NCBI RefSeq assembly: GCF_037083825.1
Contig: NZ_JBAPLU010000004.1
Coordinates: 186,001 to 250,000 of the forward strand
Reading direction: 5' to 3'
From: Klenkia sesuvii
GTDB lineage: Bacteria; Actinomycetota; Actinomycetes; Mycobacteriales; Geodermatophilaceae
Length of the DNA stretch: 64,000 nt
Under the pieces are notes generated by a model. It did not search any database and was not told where the DNA came from. It was given only the letters and a program-made list of their open reading frames with translations. Position 1 is the stretch's first letter. Each line of letters opens with the position of its first letter. Below are positions 6,023 to 13,834 of the stretch, piece by piece. A program made the translations under genes and the position numbers.

Positions 6023-7356
6023 GCGCACCGCAGGGCACGACGAGCACCCCCGACCGCGCACTGCGCCGCGAGCGGACCGGGTGGTACTCCTACGACTGGG
6101 CGATGTCGGTGTTCAACACCAGCGTCACCACCGTCTTCCTCGGCCCGTACCTGACCTCGGTCGCCCGCGAGGCCGCCGGCCCCCAGGAGCGGCTGGGGTT
6201 CCTCGGGGTCGACCCCGGCAGCTGGTTCTCCTTCGTGCTGTCGTTCTCGGTCGTCGTCCAGGTCGTCGTCCTGCCCGTCACCGGTGCCGTGGCCGACCGC
6301 ACCGGACGGCGACGGGAGCTGCTCGCGGGTTTCGCCCTGCTGGGGGCCGCAGCCTGCACCGGGCTGTTCTTCGTCGCCGACGGCCGCTACCTGCTCGGTG
6401 CGGCCTGCTTCGTCGTGGCCAACGTCTGCTTCGGCGCCGCCACGGTCGTCTACTACTCGTGGCTGCCCGACCTGGCCGCGCCCGACGAGCGCGACAAGGT
6501 CTCCAGCCGCGGCTGGGCGGTCGGGTACGTCGGTGGTGCGCTGCTGCTGGCCGTGCACCTGGCGCTCTACCTGTCGCGGGACTCCCTGGGTCTGACCGAG
6601 GGCGAGGCGGTGCGCATCTGCCTGGCCACGGCCGGGCTGTGGTGGGGCACCTTCACCGTGTTCACGGTGTCCCGGCTGCGCAACCGCCCCGTCGCGGCCG
6701 CGGCCGGGCGCACCGGCAGCGGGTTCCGCCAGCTCGCCGCGACGCTGAAGGAGATGCGGGCGTTCCCGCTCACCCTGTGGTTCCTGGGCGCCTACCTGCT
6801 GTTCAACGACGGCGTGCAGACCGTCATCTCGCTCTCGGCGGTCTACGCCACCGAGGAGCTGGAGCTGGACCAGTCCGTGCTCACCGGTGCGATCCTCATG
6901 GTGCAGGTGGTCGCCATCGCCGGGGCGCTCGGCCTGGGCCGGGTGGCCGCCCGCCACGGCGCCACGCGCACGGTGCTCGGTTGCCTGGTCGCCTGGACGG
7001 CGGTGCTGGTCGTCGCGTTCTTCCTGCAGGAGGGCGCGGTGCTGCAGTTCTACGCCCTCGCCGCCGTCATCGGCCTGGTGCAGGGCGGCACCCAGGCGCT
7101 GTCCCGGTCGCTGTTCAGCCACCTCATCCCGGCGGGCAAGGAGGCCGAGTACTACGGCTTCTACGAGATCAGCGACCGCGGCACCAGCTGGTTGGGGCCG
7201 CTCGCCTTCGGCCTGACCTACCAGTTCACCGGCTCCTACCGGCTGGCCATCATCAGCCTCGTGGTCTTCTTCGTCGCCGGCTTCGTGCTGCTGGCCCGGC
7301 TGCCGATGCGCCGGGCGGTGCTGGCCGTGGGCAACACGCCGCCGGCGAAGCTGTGA
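6019..7356 (+). CDS. MFS transporter, UMF1/Atg22-like family
   Basis: A 445-residue integral membrane protein with about 12 hydrophobic segments. The N-terminal GWYSYDWAMSVFNTSVTTVFLGPYL block is typical of the UMF1 (Atg22-like) branch of the major facilitator superfamily. A loop TGAVADRTGRRREL follows helix 2, as in MFS proteins generally. The substrate is unknown; yeast Atg22 exports amino acids from the vacuole. The start GTG 6019 overlaps the acyltransferase stop (GTGA), and its own TGA overlaps the thymidine kinase start, placing it inside the coupled operon. Confidence 0.85.
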   Translation: MSAPQGTTSTPDRALRRERTGWYSYDWAMSVFNTSVTTVFLGPYLTSVAREAAGPQERLGFLGVDPGSWFSFVLSFSVVVQVVVLPVTGAVADRTGRRRELLAGFALLGAAACTGLFFVADGRYLLGAACFVVANVCFGAATVVYYSWLPDLAAPDERDKVSSRGWAVGYVGGALLLAVHLALYLSRDSLGLTEGEAVRICLATAGLWWGTFTVFTVSRLRNRPVAAAAGRTGSGFRQLAATLKEMRAFPLTLWFLGAYLLFNDGVQTVISLSAVYATEELELDQSVLTGAILMVQVVAIAGALGLGRVAARHGATRTVLGCLVAWTAVLVVAFFLQEGAVLQFYALAAVIGLVQGGTQALSRSLFSHLIPAGKEAEYYGFYEISDRGTSWLGPLAFGLTYQFTGSYRLAIISLVVFFVAGFVLLARLPMRRAVLAVGNTPPAKL

Positions 7357-8072
7357 ACGCCGTCCCGGCGTCCGGTGACCGCCGGCGGCACGCCGCCCCG
7401 GCCCACCTGACCTTCTTCCACGGCCCGATGGACTGCGGCAAGTCCACGCTGGCCCTGCAGGTCGACCACAACCAGAGCCGGCAGGGCCGCCAGGGCCTGC
7501 GGCTGACCCAGGGCGACCGCTCGCAGTCCCCGCGGATCAGCAGCCGCGTGGGCCTGTCCCGCGACGCCGTCGAGGTCGACGCGGGCACCGACGTCCGGCT
7601 GCTGGTGCGCGAGCGGTGGGCGGCCGGGCACCGGGTCGACTACGTGGTCGTCGACGAGGCCCAGTTCCTCACCGACGGCCAGGTCGAGCAGCTGGCGGAG
7701 CTGGTCGACGAGTCGCACGTCGACGTCTACGCCTTCGGGTTGACCACCGACTTCCGCGCCCAGCTGTTCCCCGGCACCCAGCGGCTGTTCGAGCTGGCCG
7801 ACGTCGTCCAGCGCATCCAGGTCGAGGTGCTGTGCTGGTGCGGGGCGCCCGGGCTGCTCAACGCCCGCGTGGTGGACGGGGCGATGGTGCGCGAGGGCGA
7901 GACCGTCGTCGTCGCCGACACCGCCCCCGGAGCCAGCGCCGCCGACCCCCGGTACAAGGTGCTGTGCCGCCGCCACCACGTCCGTGGCCAGCTCGGGCCG
8001 ACCCCGACGGGGCCGGGCCAGCTCACCCTCCACGGGCAGCCGGTGGAGGACGCACAGGTGTCCGTGCGATGA
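7353..8072 (+). CDS. tdk: Thymidine kinase
   Basis: A 239-residue type II thymidine kinase, making dTMP from thymidine and ATP in the salvage pathway. Walker A is HGPMDCGKST (23-32) and Walker B is VVDEAQFL. The lasso domain carries LCWCG and a late YKVLCRRHH, supplying Cys/Cys/Cys/His zinc ligands. It is about 35 residues longer than classical members through a 17-residue Ala/Arg-rich N-terminus and a longer tail. The start GTG 7353 overlaps the transporter stop. Its place at the end of a lipid/transport operon is not functionally obvious. Confidence 0.93.
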   Translation: MNAVPASGDRRRHAAPAHLTFFHGPMDCGKSTLALQVDHNQSRQGRQGLRLTQGDRSQSPRISSRVGLSRDAVEVDAGTDVRLLVRERWAAGHRVDYVVVDEAQFLTDGQVEQLAELVDESHVDVYAFGLTTDFRAQLFPGTQRLFELADVVQRIQVEVLCWCGAPGLLNARVVDGAMVREGETVVVADTAPGASAADPRYKVLCRRHHVRGQLGPTPTGPGQLTLHGQPVEDAQVSVR

Positions 8073-8089
8073 TGACCGACTGACGAGAC

Positions 8090-8115
8090 GGAATCTCCGT
8101 CCCACCTCCGTCGTT
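8090..8115 (+). promoter_or_regulatory. Sigma-R-like promoter upstream of rbpA
   Basis: GGAAT (8090-8094), 18 bases, then GTT (8113-8115). This is the GGAAT-N18-GTT arrangement recognised by the thiol-stress factor SigR/SigH. Streptomyces rbpA is a known SigR target. Initiation about 7-10 bases later would leave a 5' leader of about 105 bases. Confidence 0.65.
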
Positions 8116-8228
8116 GACCTCATCGGCCCCTCCGGGTGACGCCCGGCCCGCATGCCTGCGGCCGCGTCACCGGCACGCCGACGGGGTAGTGAGCACGGAC
8201 CGACACGAGCACGAGAGGACGGTGTGCC

Positions 8229-8573
8229 ATGGGCGAGCGTTCCCTTCGCGGCAGCCGACTGGGCAGCGTCAGCTACGAGACCGAGCGCAACACCGCGCCG
8301 ATCGAGCGGCAGTACGCCGAGTACCGCTGCGAGCAGGGCCACCTGGTCACGGTGCCCTTCGCCGACGACGCCGAGATCCCCGACACCTGGGAGTGCAAGT
8401 ACGACGGCACCAACGCCAAGCTGGTGGGCGGCGCCGAGCCGGCCCCCAAGAAGGTCAAGCCACCGCGCACCCACTGGGACATGCTGCTCGAGCGCCGCTC
8501 GGAGGCCGACCTGGAAGAGGTGCTCGCCGAGCGCCTCGACGTGCTGAAGAGCCGCCGCACCAAGGTCTCCTGA
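8229..8573 (+). CDS. rbpA: RNA polymerase-binding protein RbpA
   Basis: A 114-residue actinobacterial transcription factor that binds the RNA polymerase beta' subunit and group I/II sigma factors, stabilising the open complex. Recognisable parts are the N-terminal tail MGERSLRGSRLGSVSYE, the core barrel with YRCEQGH and WECKYDG, a basic linker, and the sigma-interacting helices THWDMLLERRSEADLEEVLAERL. The ATG has an AGGA-type site about 10 bases upstream. A sigma-R-like promoter lies 114-139 bases upstream and a strong hairpin follows the stop, so it is probably monocistronic. Confidence 0.97.
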   Translation: MGERSLRGSRLGSVSYETERNTAPIERQYAEYRCEQGHLVTVPFADDAEIPDTWECKYDGTNAKLVGGAEPAPKKVKPPRTHWDMLLERRSEADLEEVLAERLDVLKSRRTKVS

Positions 8574-8581
8574 CCTACGCA

Positions 8582-8617
8582 GAAGGGCCCCGCCGGAGCG
8601 ATCCGGCGGGGCCCTTC
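8582..8617. terminator. Strong bidirectional terminator between rbpA and fxsA
   Basis: A 16-bp perfect stem, with arms 8582-8597 and 8602-8617, closes a GCGA tetraloop. It starts 8 bases after the rbpA stop and faces the convergent fxsA stop. Short A and T runs sit at the ends of the arms. Confidence 0.9.
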
Positions 8618-8637
8618 GTGCGTCGTGCGGAGGTCCC

Positions 8638-9117
8638 TCAGCCCTCGACGACGCGGGTGCTCTGCACGCGCGCGACGCCGGGCTGGGGCTCGACCCGGGG
8701 GTCGACCTGGGCCGGGCGGGTGCTCTGCACGCGCACCGGGCCACGGGCCCGGTCGGGCAGCCGCGAGAGCACCGCGCGCGCGATGAGCGCCCGCGGGAGC
8801 TTGCGGGTCCCCGGCAGCAGGCACATCAACCCCAGCACGTCGCCGAGGAAGCCCGGCAGGATCATCAGCGCCCCGCCGGCGGCCACCAGCCCGGCGTCGC
8901 CGAGCGCGGTGCCGGGGGCGCGGTGCTCCTGGGCCCGCAGGCGCAGCTCGGTCAGGGTCTTGGTGCCCTGCCGGGCCAGCAGCACCCAGCCCAGCACGCT
9001 GGTGGCCAGCGCGGCCAGGATGGTCCAGCCCCAGCCGATGGCCGCGCCCAGGGCGATGAACACCACCACCTCGGCCAGGGCCCCCAGACCCAGGGCGGTG
9101 CGCAGTCGGCTCGTCAT
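8638..9117 (-). CDS. FxsA-family membrane protein
   Basis: A 159-residue inner-membrane protein with the FxsA layout: an N-terminal hydrophobic pair (ALAEVVVFIALGAAIGWGWTILAALATSVLGWVLL), a QGTKTLTEL segment, then a GGALMILPGFLGDVLGLMCLLP hairpin that is the family hallmark. The C-terminal 40 residues are polar and Arg/Pro-rich. E. coli FxsA reduces phage T7 exclusion by F plasmids; its role in actinobacteria is not known. Its ATG overlaps the lnt stop as ATGA, so it is coupled to lipoprotein acylation. It ends at the shared terminator. Confidence 0.88.
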   Translation of the reverse strand: MTSRLRTALGLGALAEVVVFIALGAAIGWGWTILAALATSVLGWVLLARQGTKTLTELRLRAQEHRAPGTALGDAGLVAAGGALMILPGFLGDVLGLMCLLPGTRKLPRALIARAVLSRLPDRARGPVRVQSTRPAQVDPRVEPQPGVARVQSTRVVEG

Positions 9118-10790
9118 GCTCGTCCCTTCGTCGTCCTGCCCAGCTCAACGCGCGAGGGGCCCTGCGTGCTCCCGACCCGTCGGCCGCGCACCCCGGCGAC
9201 CACGACGACCGCGACGGCGCCTCCGCCGAGCAGCGTCAGCGCGACCTCGGGCCAGGCGCCCAGGCGGGCGGCGACGGTGGTCTGGTCGCGCTGGGCGACG
9301 TCCTCGACGAAGGTGGCAGGCACGAACAGGTCGGAGCTGCGCACCACCGAGCCGTCGGGGGCGATGACCGCGCTGATGCCGCTGGTGGAGGCCACGACGA
9401 CCGACCGGCCGAACTCGACGGCCCGCAGCCGGCTCATCGCCAGCTGCTGCGGGCTCTCGTCGGAGAACCCGAACGTGGCGTTGTTGGTCTGGACGACGAC
9501 CATGGTCGCCCCGCCGTCGACGACGTCCCGCACCAGGCCGTCGTAGGCCACCTCGAAGCAGATGACGTCGCCGACGACCGACCCGGCCATCTCCAGGGTG
9601 CCCACCTCGGCGCCGGCGTGGAAGTCGGCCCGCACCAGGTCGACCTTGTCGCTGAAGAACCGGAAGAAGGAGCGGTAGGGGACGTACTCGGCCATCGGCA
9701 CGGGGTGCCGCTTGGTGTAGGTGTCCCCCGGCCCCGTCTCCGGGTCCCACACGATGGCGGTGTTGCTGATGAACCGCCCCGGGCCGCTCACCACGGCCCC
9801 GACCAGGATCGGCGCGTCGATCGCGCGTGCGGCGCGGTCGATGGCGGCCGCGGCGTCGTCGTTGAGGTAGGGGTCGATGTCGGAGCTGTTCTCCGGCCAG
9901 ATGACCAGGTCGGGCTGGGCGACGTCGCCGGCGGCGACCCGACCGGCGAGGTCGACGGTCTGCTGCACGTGGTTGTCCAGCACGGCGCGGCGCTGCTCGT
10001 TGAAGTCCAGTCCGGCGCGGGGCACGTTGCCCTGCACGACGGCGACCGTACGGGTGGGCCCGCCCTCGGTCAGCGAGCCGCCGGCCAGGGGGACCGCCGC
10101 CAGCAGGCCGACCGCCGGGACGGCGAGGGCGGTGACGACGGCGAGCGCGGCGGCTCGCAGGGAGCCGGCCCGGCGCTGCGCGGCCGAGCTGTCGCGCCAG
10201 GCCCGGGCGAGGGCGAGGACGGCCGCGGCCAGCAGCGTCCCGGTGAGGGCGACGGCGAAGCTGACCAGCGGTGCGCCGCCGTAGGCCGCGAACGCGGTGA
10301 ACGGGCCCTCGGCCTGGCTGAACGCCAGCCGCCCCCACGGGAAGCCGCCGAAGGGCCAGCGCCCGCGCAGGGCCTCGTCGGCCACCCACAGGCCGGCGGC
10401 CCACAGCGGCCAGGCCCGCAGCCGGGCGGTCAGCGCCAGCGCGCCGCCCAGCAGGGCCAGGTAGAGGGCCTCGGTGACCGACAACGCCAGCCAGGGGAAC
10501 TCCCCGACGTAGATCCCGGTCCAGGACAGCAGGGGCACGAAGAACGCCAGCCCGTGCACCAGCCCCAGCCACAGGCCGAGCCGGAAGCGCACCCCGCGGG
10601 TGGCCAGCGAGAGCGTCGCCGGGCCCAGGACGGCGAGACCGGACAGGTCCCAGGCGGGGAAGGCGAGGAACAGCAGCAGGCCGCCGGCCGCGGCCAGCAG
10701 CGTGCGCGCCAGCCACCGCCCGGGGCGTCGTCCGGGCTCGGCGGAGGCCGCTGCCGGGGCGTCGCGCTCGGCGGACTCGGTGACCGTCAC
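9114..10790 (-). CDS. lnt: Apolipoprotein N-acyltransferase
   Basis: The protein has 558 residues from GTG 10790. Six or more hydrophobic helices fill the N-terminal half. The C-terminal half is a nitrilase-like periplasmic domain with the catalytic triad visible in VIWPENSSDID (Glu), KRHPVPMAEYVPYR (Lys) and GDVICFEVAYDG (Cys). It adds the third acyl chain to the N-terminal Cys of lipoproteins, of which this window encodes at least three. The frame is open above 10790, but that part lacks conservation and has alanine-rich noise. No clear -10 or Shine-Dalgarno site marks the start, so the exact N-terminus is uncertain. Confidence 0.92.
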   Translation of the reverse strand: MTVTESAERDAPAAASAEPGRRPGRWLARTLLAAAGGLLLFLAFPAWDLSGLAVLGPATLSLATRGVRFRLGLWLGLVHGLAFFVPLLSWTGIYVGEFPWLALSVTEALYLALLGGALALTARLRAWPLWAAGLWVADEALRGRWPFGGFPWGRLAFSQAEGPFTAFAAYGGAPLVSFAVALTGTLLAAAVLALARAWRDSSAAQRRAGSLRAAALAVVTALAVPAVGLLAAVPLAGGSLTEGGPTRTVAVVQGNVPRAGLDFNEQRRAVLDNHVQQTVDLAGRVAAGDVAQPDLVIWPENSSDIDPYLNDDAAAAIDRAARAIDAPILVGAVVSGPGRFISNTAIVWDPETGPGDTYTKRHPVPMAEYVPYRSFFRFFSDKVDLVRADFHAGAEVGTLEMAGSVVGDVICFEVAYDGLVRDVVDGGATMVVVQTNNATFGFSDESPQQLAMSRLRAVEFGRSVVVASTSGISAVIAPDGSVVRSSDLFVPATFVEDVAQRDQTTVAARLGAWPEVALTLLGGGAVAVVVVAGVRGRRVGSTQGPSRVELGRTTKGRA

Positions 10791-11070
10791 GCGTCGAGCA
10801 TCCCACCCGGGGTGGACCGGGGACGCCGGCGTCGGCTGCCCACCGGCGGCGGCACCCCGGCCTTCGGGCCGGCGGCCCGGTCGACTGGCTGTCACCGGGG
10901 CCGCCGTTGTCTGGTGGCGCGGGGTGCCGCCCGGCGGTCCCGTGCTGCTGGGACCGCAGCGGGACCGCAGCAGGGATCGCGAGGTGCGACGGGGTGACCC
11001 TAGGGACACCCGGCGGCCACGGACAGGTCATCGGGACGACTGCGGCAGGCCGTTACCTGATCGTTACGTG
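10791..11070. other. 280-bp spacer between kal and lnt
   Basis: No gene is seen. It contains a short direct repeat, GGGACCGCAGC twice in tandem (near 10950), and an AT-richer stretch with two GTTAC motifs (about 11050-11068) just after the kal stop. Some of it presumably holds the lnt promoter. I cannot point to a convincing box. Confidence 0.5.
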
Positions 11071-11472
11071 TCACTCACGCTCAGTGGCGTCGACGAGGGG
11101 GACGACGAGCGTGGCGGTCGCCTCCACCACCCGCAGCGGCTCGGGGAGCACCGACGCCGCCGACGCCCCGCGCTCCGGGGTGGCCCGGGCGACCACGTCG
11201 GCCCAGCACCGCAGGGTGCGCGACCTGCTGCCCACCCGCACCACCTCGCAGGAGGCCTCCAGCACGTCCCCGGCCTGCACCGGTGCGAGGAAGCGGACGT
11301 CGGAGTACCCGGCGAGCAGGCCCTCGTCGCCGTCCCCCACGATCGCCACCTCGGTGGCCACGTCGCCGAACAGGCCGAGGGTGTACGCGCCGTCGACGAG
11401 GGAGCCGCCGTAGTGGGCGTGCGCGTAGGGCACGTAACGGCGGTGGGTGACGGTCAGGCCGACGGTGCTCAC
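11071..11472 (-). CDS. kal: 3-aminobutyryl-CoA ammonia-lyase
   Basis: A 133-residue single hot-dog-fold protein matching Kal of the lysine fermentation pathway, which removes ammonia from L-3-aminobutyryl-CoA to give crotonyl-CoA. Seen here: an N-terminal VTHRRYVPYAHAHYGGSLVDGAYTLGLFGDVATE with the conserved acid/His-rich active-site helix, then DVRFLAPVQAGDVLEASCEVVRVGSRSR, the typical hot-dog sheet. Length matches the family (about 130). GTG 11472 overlaps the kamE stop by four bases, making it the last gene of the coupled operon. Family-level similarity to MaoC-like thioesterases is the main alternative, but the context favours Kal. Confidence 0.85.
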   Translation of the reverse strand: MSTVGLTVTHRRYVPYAHAHYGGSLVDGAYTLGLFGDVATEVAIVGDGDEGLLAGYSDVRFLAPVQAGDVLEASCEVVRVGSRSRTLRCWADVVARATPERGASAASVLPEPLRVVEATATLVVPLVDATERE

Positions 11473-12266
11473 GCGGCGCTCTCCTCGGGCAACAGGGCGG
11501 GATCCGGGGTCGCGTCGGGCAACAGGGCGGGATCCGGGGTCGGGTCGGGCAACAGGGCGGAGACGAGGTAGGAGGCGACCTCGCCGGGGGTGGTGCCGCG
11601 GCCGAAGACCTTGTCGACGCCGAGGTCGCGGGCCATGGCCGGGTCGAAGCGCGGGCCGCCGACCACGAGCAGGGGGCGGTCCTCCCCCATCGCCTCGCGG
11701 AACGCGCCGGCCAGCTCGCGGGTGTTGCGCAGGTGTGCGTCCTTCTGGGTGACCACCTGGCTGACCAGGACGGCGTCGGCGCGGGCGGCACGGGCACGGC
11801 TGACCAGCTCGGGGACGGTGACCTGGGCGCCGAGGTTGGCGACGTCCATCTCGCGGTAGTGCTCCAGGCCCTTCTCCCCCGCGAAGCCCTTGAGGTTGAG
11901 GATCGCGTCGATGCCCACGGTGTGCGCGTCGGTGCCGATGCAGGCGCCCATGACCACGAGCTTGCGGTGCAGCCGCGCCCTGATCGCCCCGTTGACCTCG
12001 GTGGGGCTCAGCAGCGGGTAGGCGCGCTCCTCGACCTCGACCTCGTCGGTGTCGACCAGGTGGGTCACCGAGCCGTAGACGACGAAGAAGGTGAAGCCCT
12101 CCCCGATGCCGTGGCTGTGCACCACCATCGCCGGGTGGATGCCCATCTTGCCGGCCAGCTGCAGGGCGGCGCCCTCGGCACGGGGCCCCGGCGGCATCGG
12201 CAGGGTGAAGGAGGTCTGCACCATGCCGTCGCCGGTGGTGTCGCCGTAGGGCCGGATGACGGTCAT
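11469..12266 (-). CDS. kamE: Lysine 5,6-aminomutase beta subunit (B12-binding)
   Basis: A 265-residue small subunit of the adenosylcobalamin- and PLP-dependent mutase that moves the terminal amino group of (beta-)lysine. The Rossmann B12 domain has the DxHxxG motif as GTDAHTVGID, whose His coordinates cobalt. VVGGPRFDPAMARDLGVDKVFGRGTTPGEVASYLV closes the domain. An N-terminal dimerisation region includes the stretch expected to carry the PLP lysine. The C-terminal tail is made of tandem LLPDPTPDPA units encoded by 30-bp repeats, absent from classical KamE. ATG 12266 overlaps the kamD stop (ATGA). Confidence 0.93.
   Translation of the reverse strand: MTVIRPYGDTTGDGMVQTSFTLPMPPGPRAEGAALQLAGKMGIHPAMVVHSHGIGEGFTFFVVYGSVTHLVDTDEVEVEERAYPLLSPTEVNGAIRARLHRKLVVMGACIGTDAHTVGIDAILNLKGFAGEKGLEHYREMDVANLGAQVTVPELVSRARAARADAVLVSQVVTQKDAHLRNTRELAGAFREAMGEDRPLLVVGGPRFDPAMARDLGVDKVFGRGTTPGEVASYLVSALLPDPTPDPALLPDATPDPALLPEESAA
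11487..11560. repeat. 30-bp tandem repeat in the 3' end of kamE
   Basis: Two 30-base units (11487-11516 and 11517-11546, one mismatch) plus 14 bases of a third. They are in frame and encode repeated Leu-Leu-Pro-Asp-(x)-Thr-Pro-Asp-Pro-Ala in the KamE tail. This is a slippage-type expansion. Confidence 0.85.
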
Positions 12267-13834
12267 GCCCGTCCCTCCATCAGTTCCGTGGCCGGGTCGA
12301 GGTGGCCCGGGGCCTTGACGACGACGCCGTCCAGGCCCTTGCCGCGGTCGGCCGGGCGCTTGGTGATGCCGAAGGTGCCCTGGGCGATCGAGGGCAGCAG
12401 GCCGTCGGCGGCGATGCGCTCCAGCAGCTCGACGGCCTCGCCCAGCACGGTGTGCGCACGGGTGTCGAGGAACCCGCCCGGCGGCGGGGCGAGGTCCTCC
12501 TCCAGCCCGCCGGCGGCGTCGAGCACGTAGCGGACGTTGCGCAGCGCGAGGTCCCGGTCGGAGAGCCACGGGGTGACCACGGCCTCGGTCATCATGCCGA
12601 CCAGCAGGATCGACTGGTCGGTGAGCAGCCCGGCCAGGTTGAAGAAGCCGTCGAGCAGGTAGCCGCCGAAGACGTCGCCGGTCATGTGCTTGGTCGGCGG
12701 CATCCACTTCAGCGGCGCGTCGGGGAACAGCGAGCGGGCCAGCATCGCGTGCGCCAGCTCCAGCCGGAACGACCCGGGGACCGTCGGGTTGATCTCGAAG
12801 GCGTGGCCCAGGCCCAGCTGCCAGTCCTCGAGCCCGGCCTCGCGGGCGAACCGCTCGTTGAGCAGCTGGCTGACGGTGACGGTGTGCGCCTCGTCGACGG
12901 CGTCGGCGGTGGTGAGGTAGTTGTCCTCGCCGGTGTTGATGATGATCCCGGCGCGGGCGTGCACCATGCGGCTGAACCGCTGGTCGACGAAGGTGCGGAT
13001 CGGGTTGATGTCGCGGAAGAGGATCCCGTACATCGCGTCGTTGAGCATCATGTCCAACCGCTCCAGGCCGGCCAGCGCCGCGATCTCGGGCATGCACAGC
13101 CCCGAGGCGTAGTTGGTGAGCCGGACGTAGCGGCCGAGCTCGGCGCTGACGTCGTCCAGGGCGGCCCGCATGAGCCGGAAGTTCTCCTGGGTGGCGTAGG
13201 TGCCGGCGTACCCCGTGCGGGTGGCGCCCTCGGGCACGTAGTCCAGCAGCGACTGGCCGGTGGAGCGGATGACGGCGATGACGTCGGCGCCGGCCCGGGC
13301 GGCGGCCTGGGCCTGCGGGATGTCCTCGTGGATGTCGCCGGTGGCCACGATCAGGTAGATCCAGGGACGGCGGGGCGGGTCGCCGTGGGTGGCCACCAGC
13401 TCCTCCCGCCGGCGGCGGGCGGCGTCCACCCGGCCCAGGCCGGCCCCGACCGCGGCCAGCGCGGCCTCCCGCGCGCGTTCCTCGTCGCCGCCGGCCGGGA
13501 CCTCGAACCGGGCGGTGCCCGCGCCCACCTGCTCGGCCACGTCCTGCAGGCTGCCGGCGGAGCCGGACGCGACCGCGTGCCAGACCGGCAGCGCGACGCC
13601 GTGCTCGAGGCCCACCTGGTCGCGGACGACGTCCACCACGCGGTTGACCCAGGGGATCTCGCCCTCGCCGGTGACCGGGTCGGTGCCCTCGAGGCCGGCC
13701 AGCCGCAGCACGGCCCGCTCGACCGAGACGGTGGTGTGCTGTGCGGCGAGGTCGATGACCGGCTGGGCCGCCTGCTCGGCCAGCGTGCGCGCACGGGCGA
13801 CCAGGTGCGGGTCGAGGGTCAGGCGGGCGCTCAC
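12263..13834 (-). CDS. kamD: Lysine 5,6-aminomutase alpha subunit
   Basis: A 523-residue TIM-barrel subunit that supplies the PLP and substrate site of D-lysine/beta-lysine 5,6-aminomutase. Long conserved blocks match KamD: IYLIVATGDIHEDIPQAQAAARAGADVIAVIRSTGQSLLDYVPEG, TGGYAGTYATQENFR-like, YASGLCMPEIA and DAMYGILFRDIN. Normal length for the family. The start GTG 13834 overlaps the amidohydrolase stop by four bases, and its own stop overlaps kamE. In the pathway it converts beta-lysine to 3,5-diaminohexanoate, the substrate of Kdd encoded two genes upstream. Confidence 0.94.
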   Translation of the reverse strand: MSARLTLDPHLVARARTLAEQAAQPVIDLAAQHTTVSVERAVLRLAGLEGTDPVTGEGEIPWVNRVVDVVRDQVGLEHGVALPVWHAVASGSAGSLQDVAEQVGAGTARFEVPAGGDEERAREAALAAVGAGLGRVDAARRRREELVATHGDPPRRPWIYLIVATGDIHEDIPQAQAAARAGADVIAVIRSTGQSLLDYVPEGATRTGYAGTYATQENFRLMRAALDDVSAELGRYVRLTNYASGLCMPEIAALAGLERLDMMLNDAMYGILFRDINPIRTFVDQRFSRMVHARAGIIINTGEDNYLTTADAVDEAHTVTVSQLLNERFAREAGLEDWQLGLGHAFEINPTVPGSFRLELAHAMLARSLFPDAPLKWMPPTKHMTGDVFGGYLLDGFFNLAGLLTDQSILLVGMMTEAVVTPWLSDRDLALRNVRYVLDAAGGLEEDLAPPPGGFLDTRAHTVLGEAVELLERIAADGLLPSIAQGTFGITKRPADRGKGLDGVVVKAPGHLDPATELMEGRA

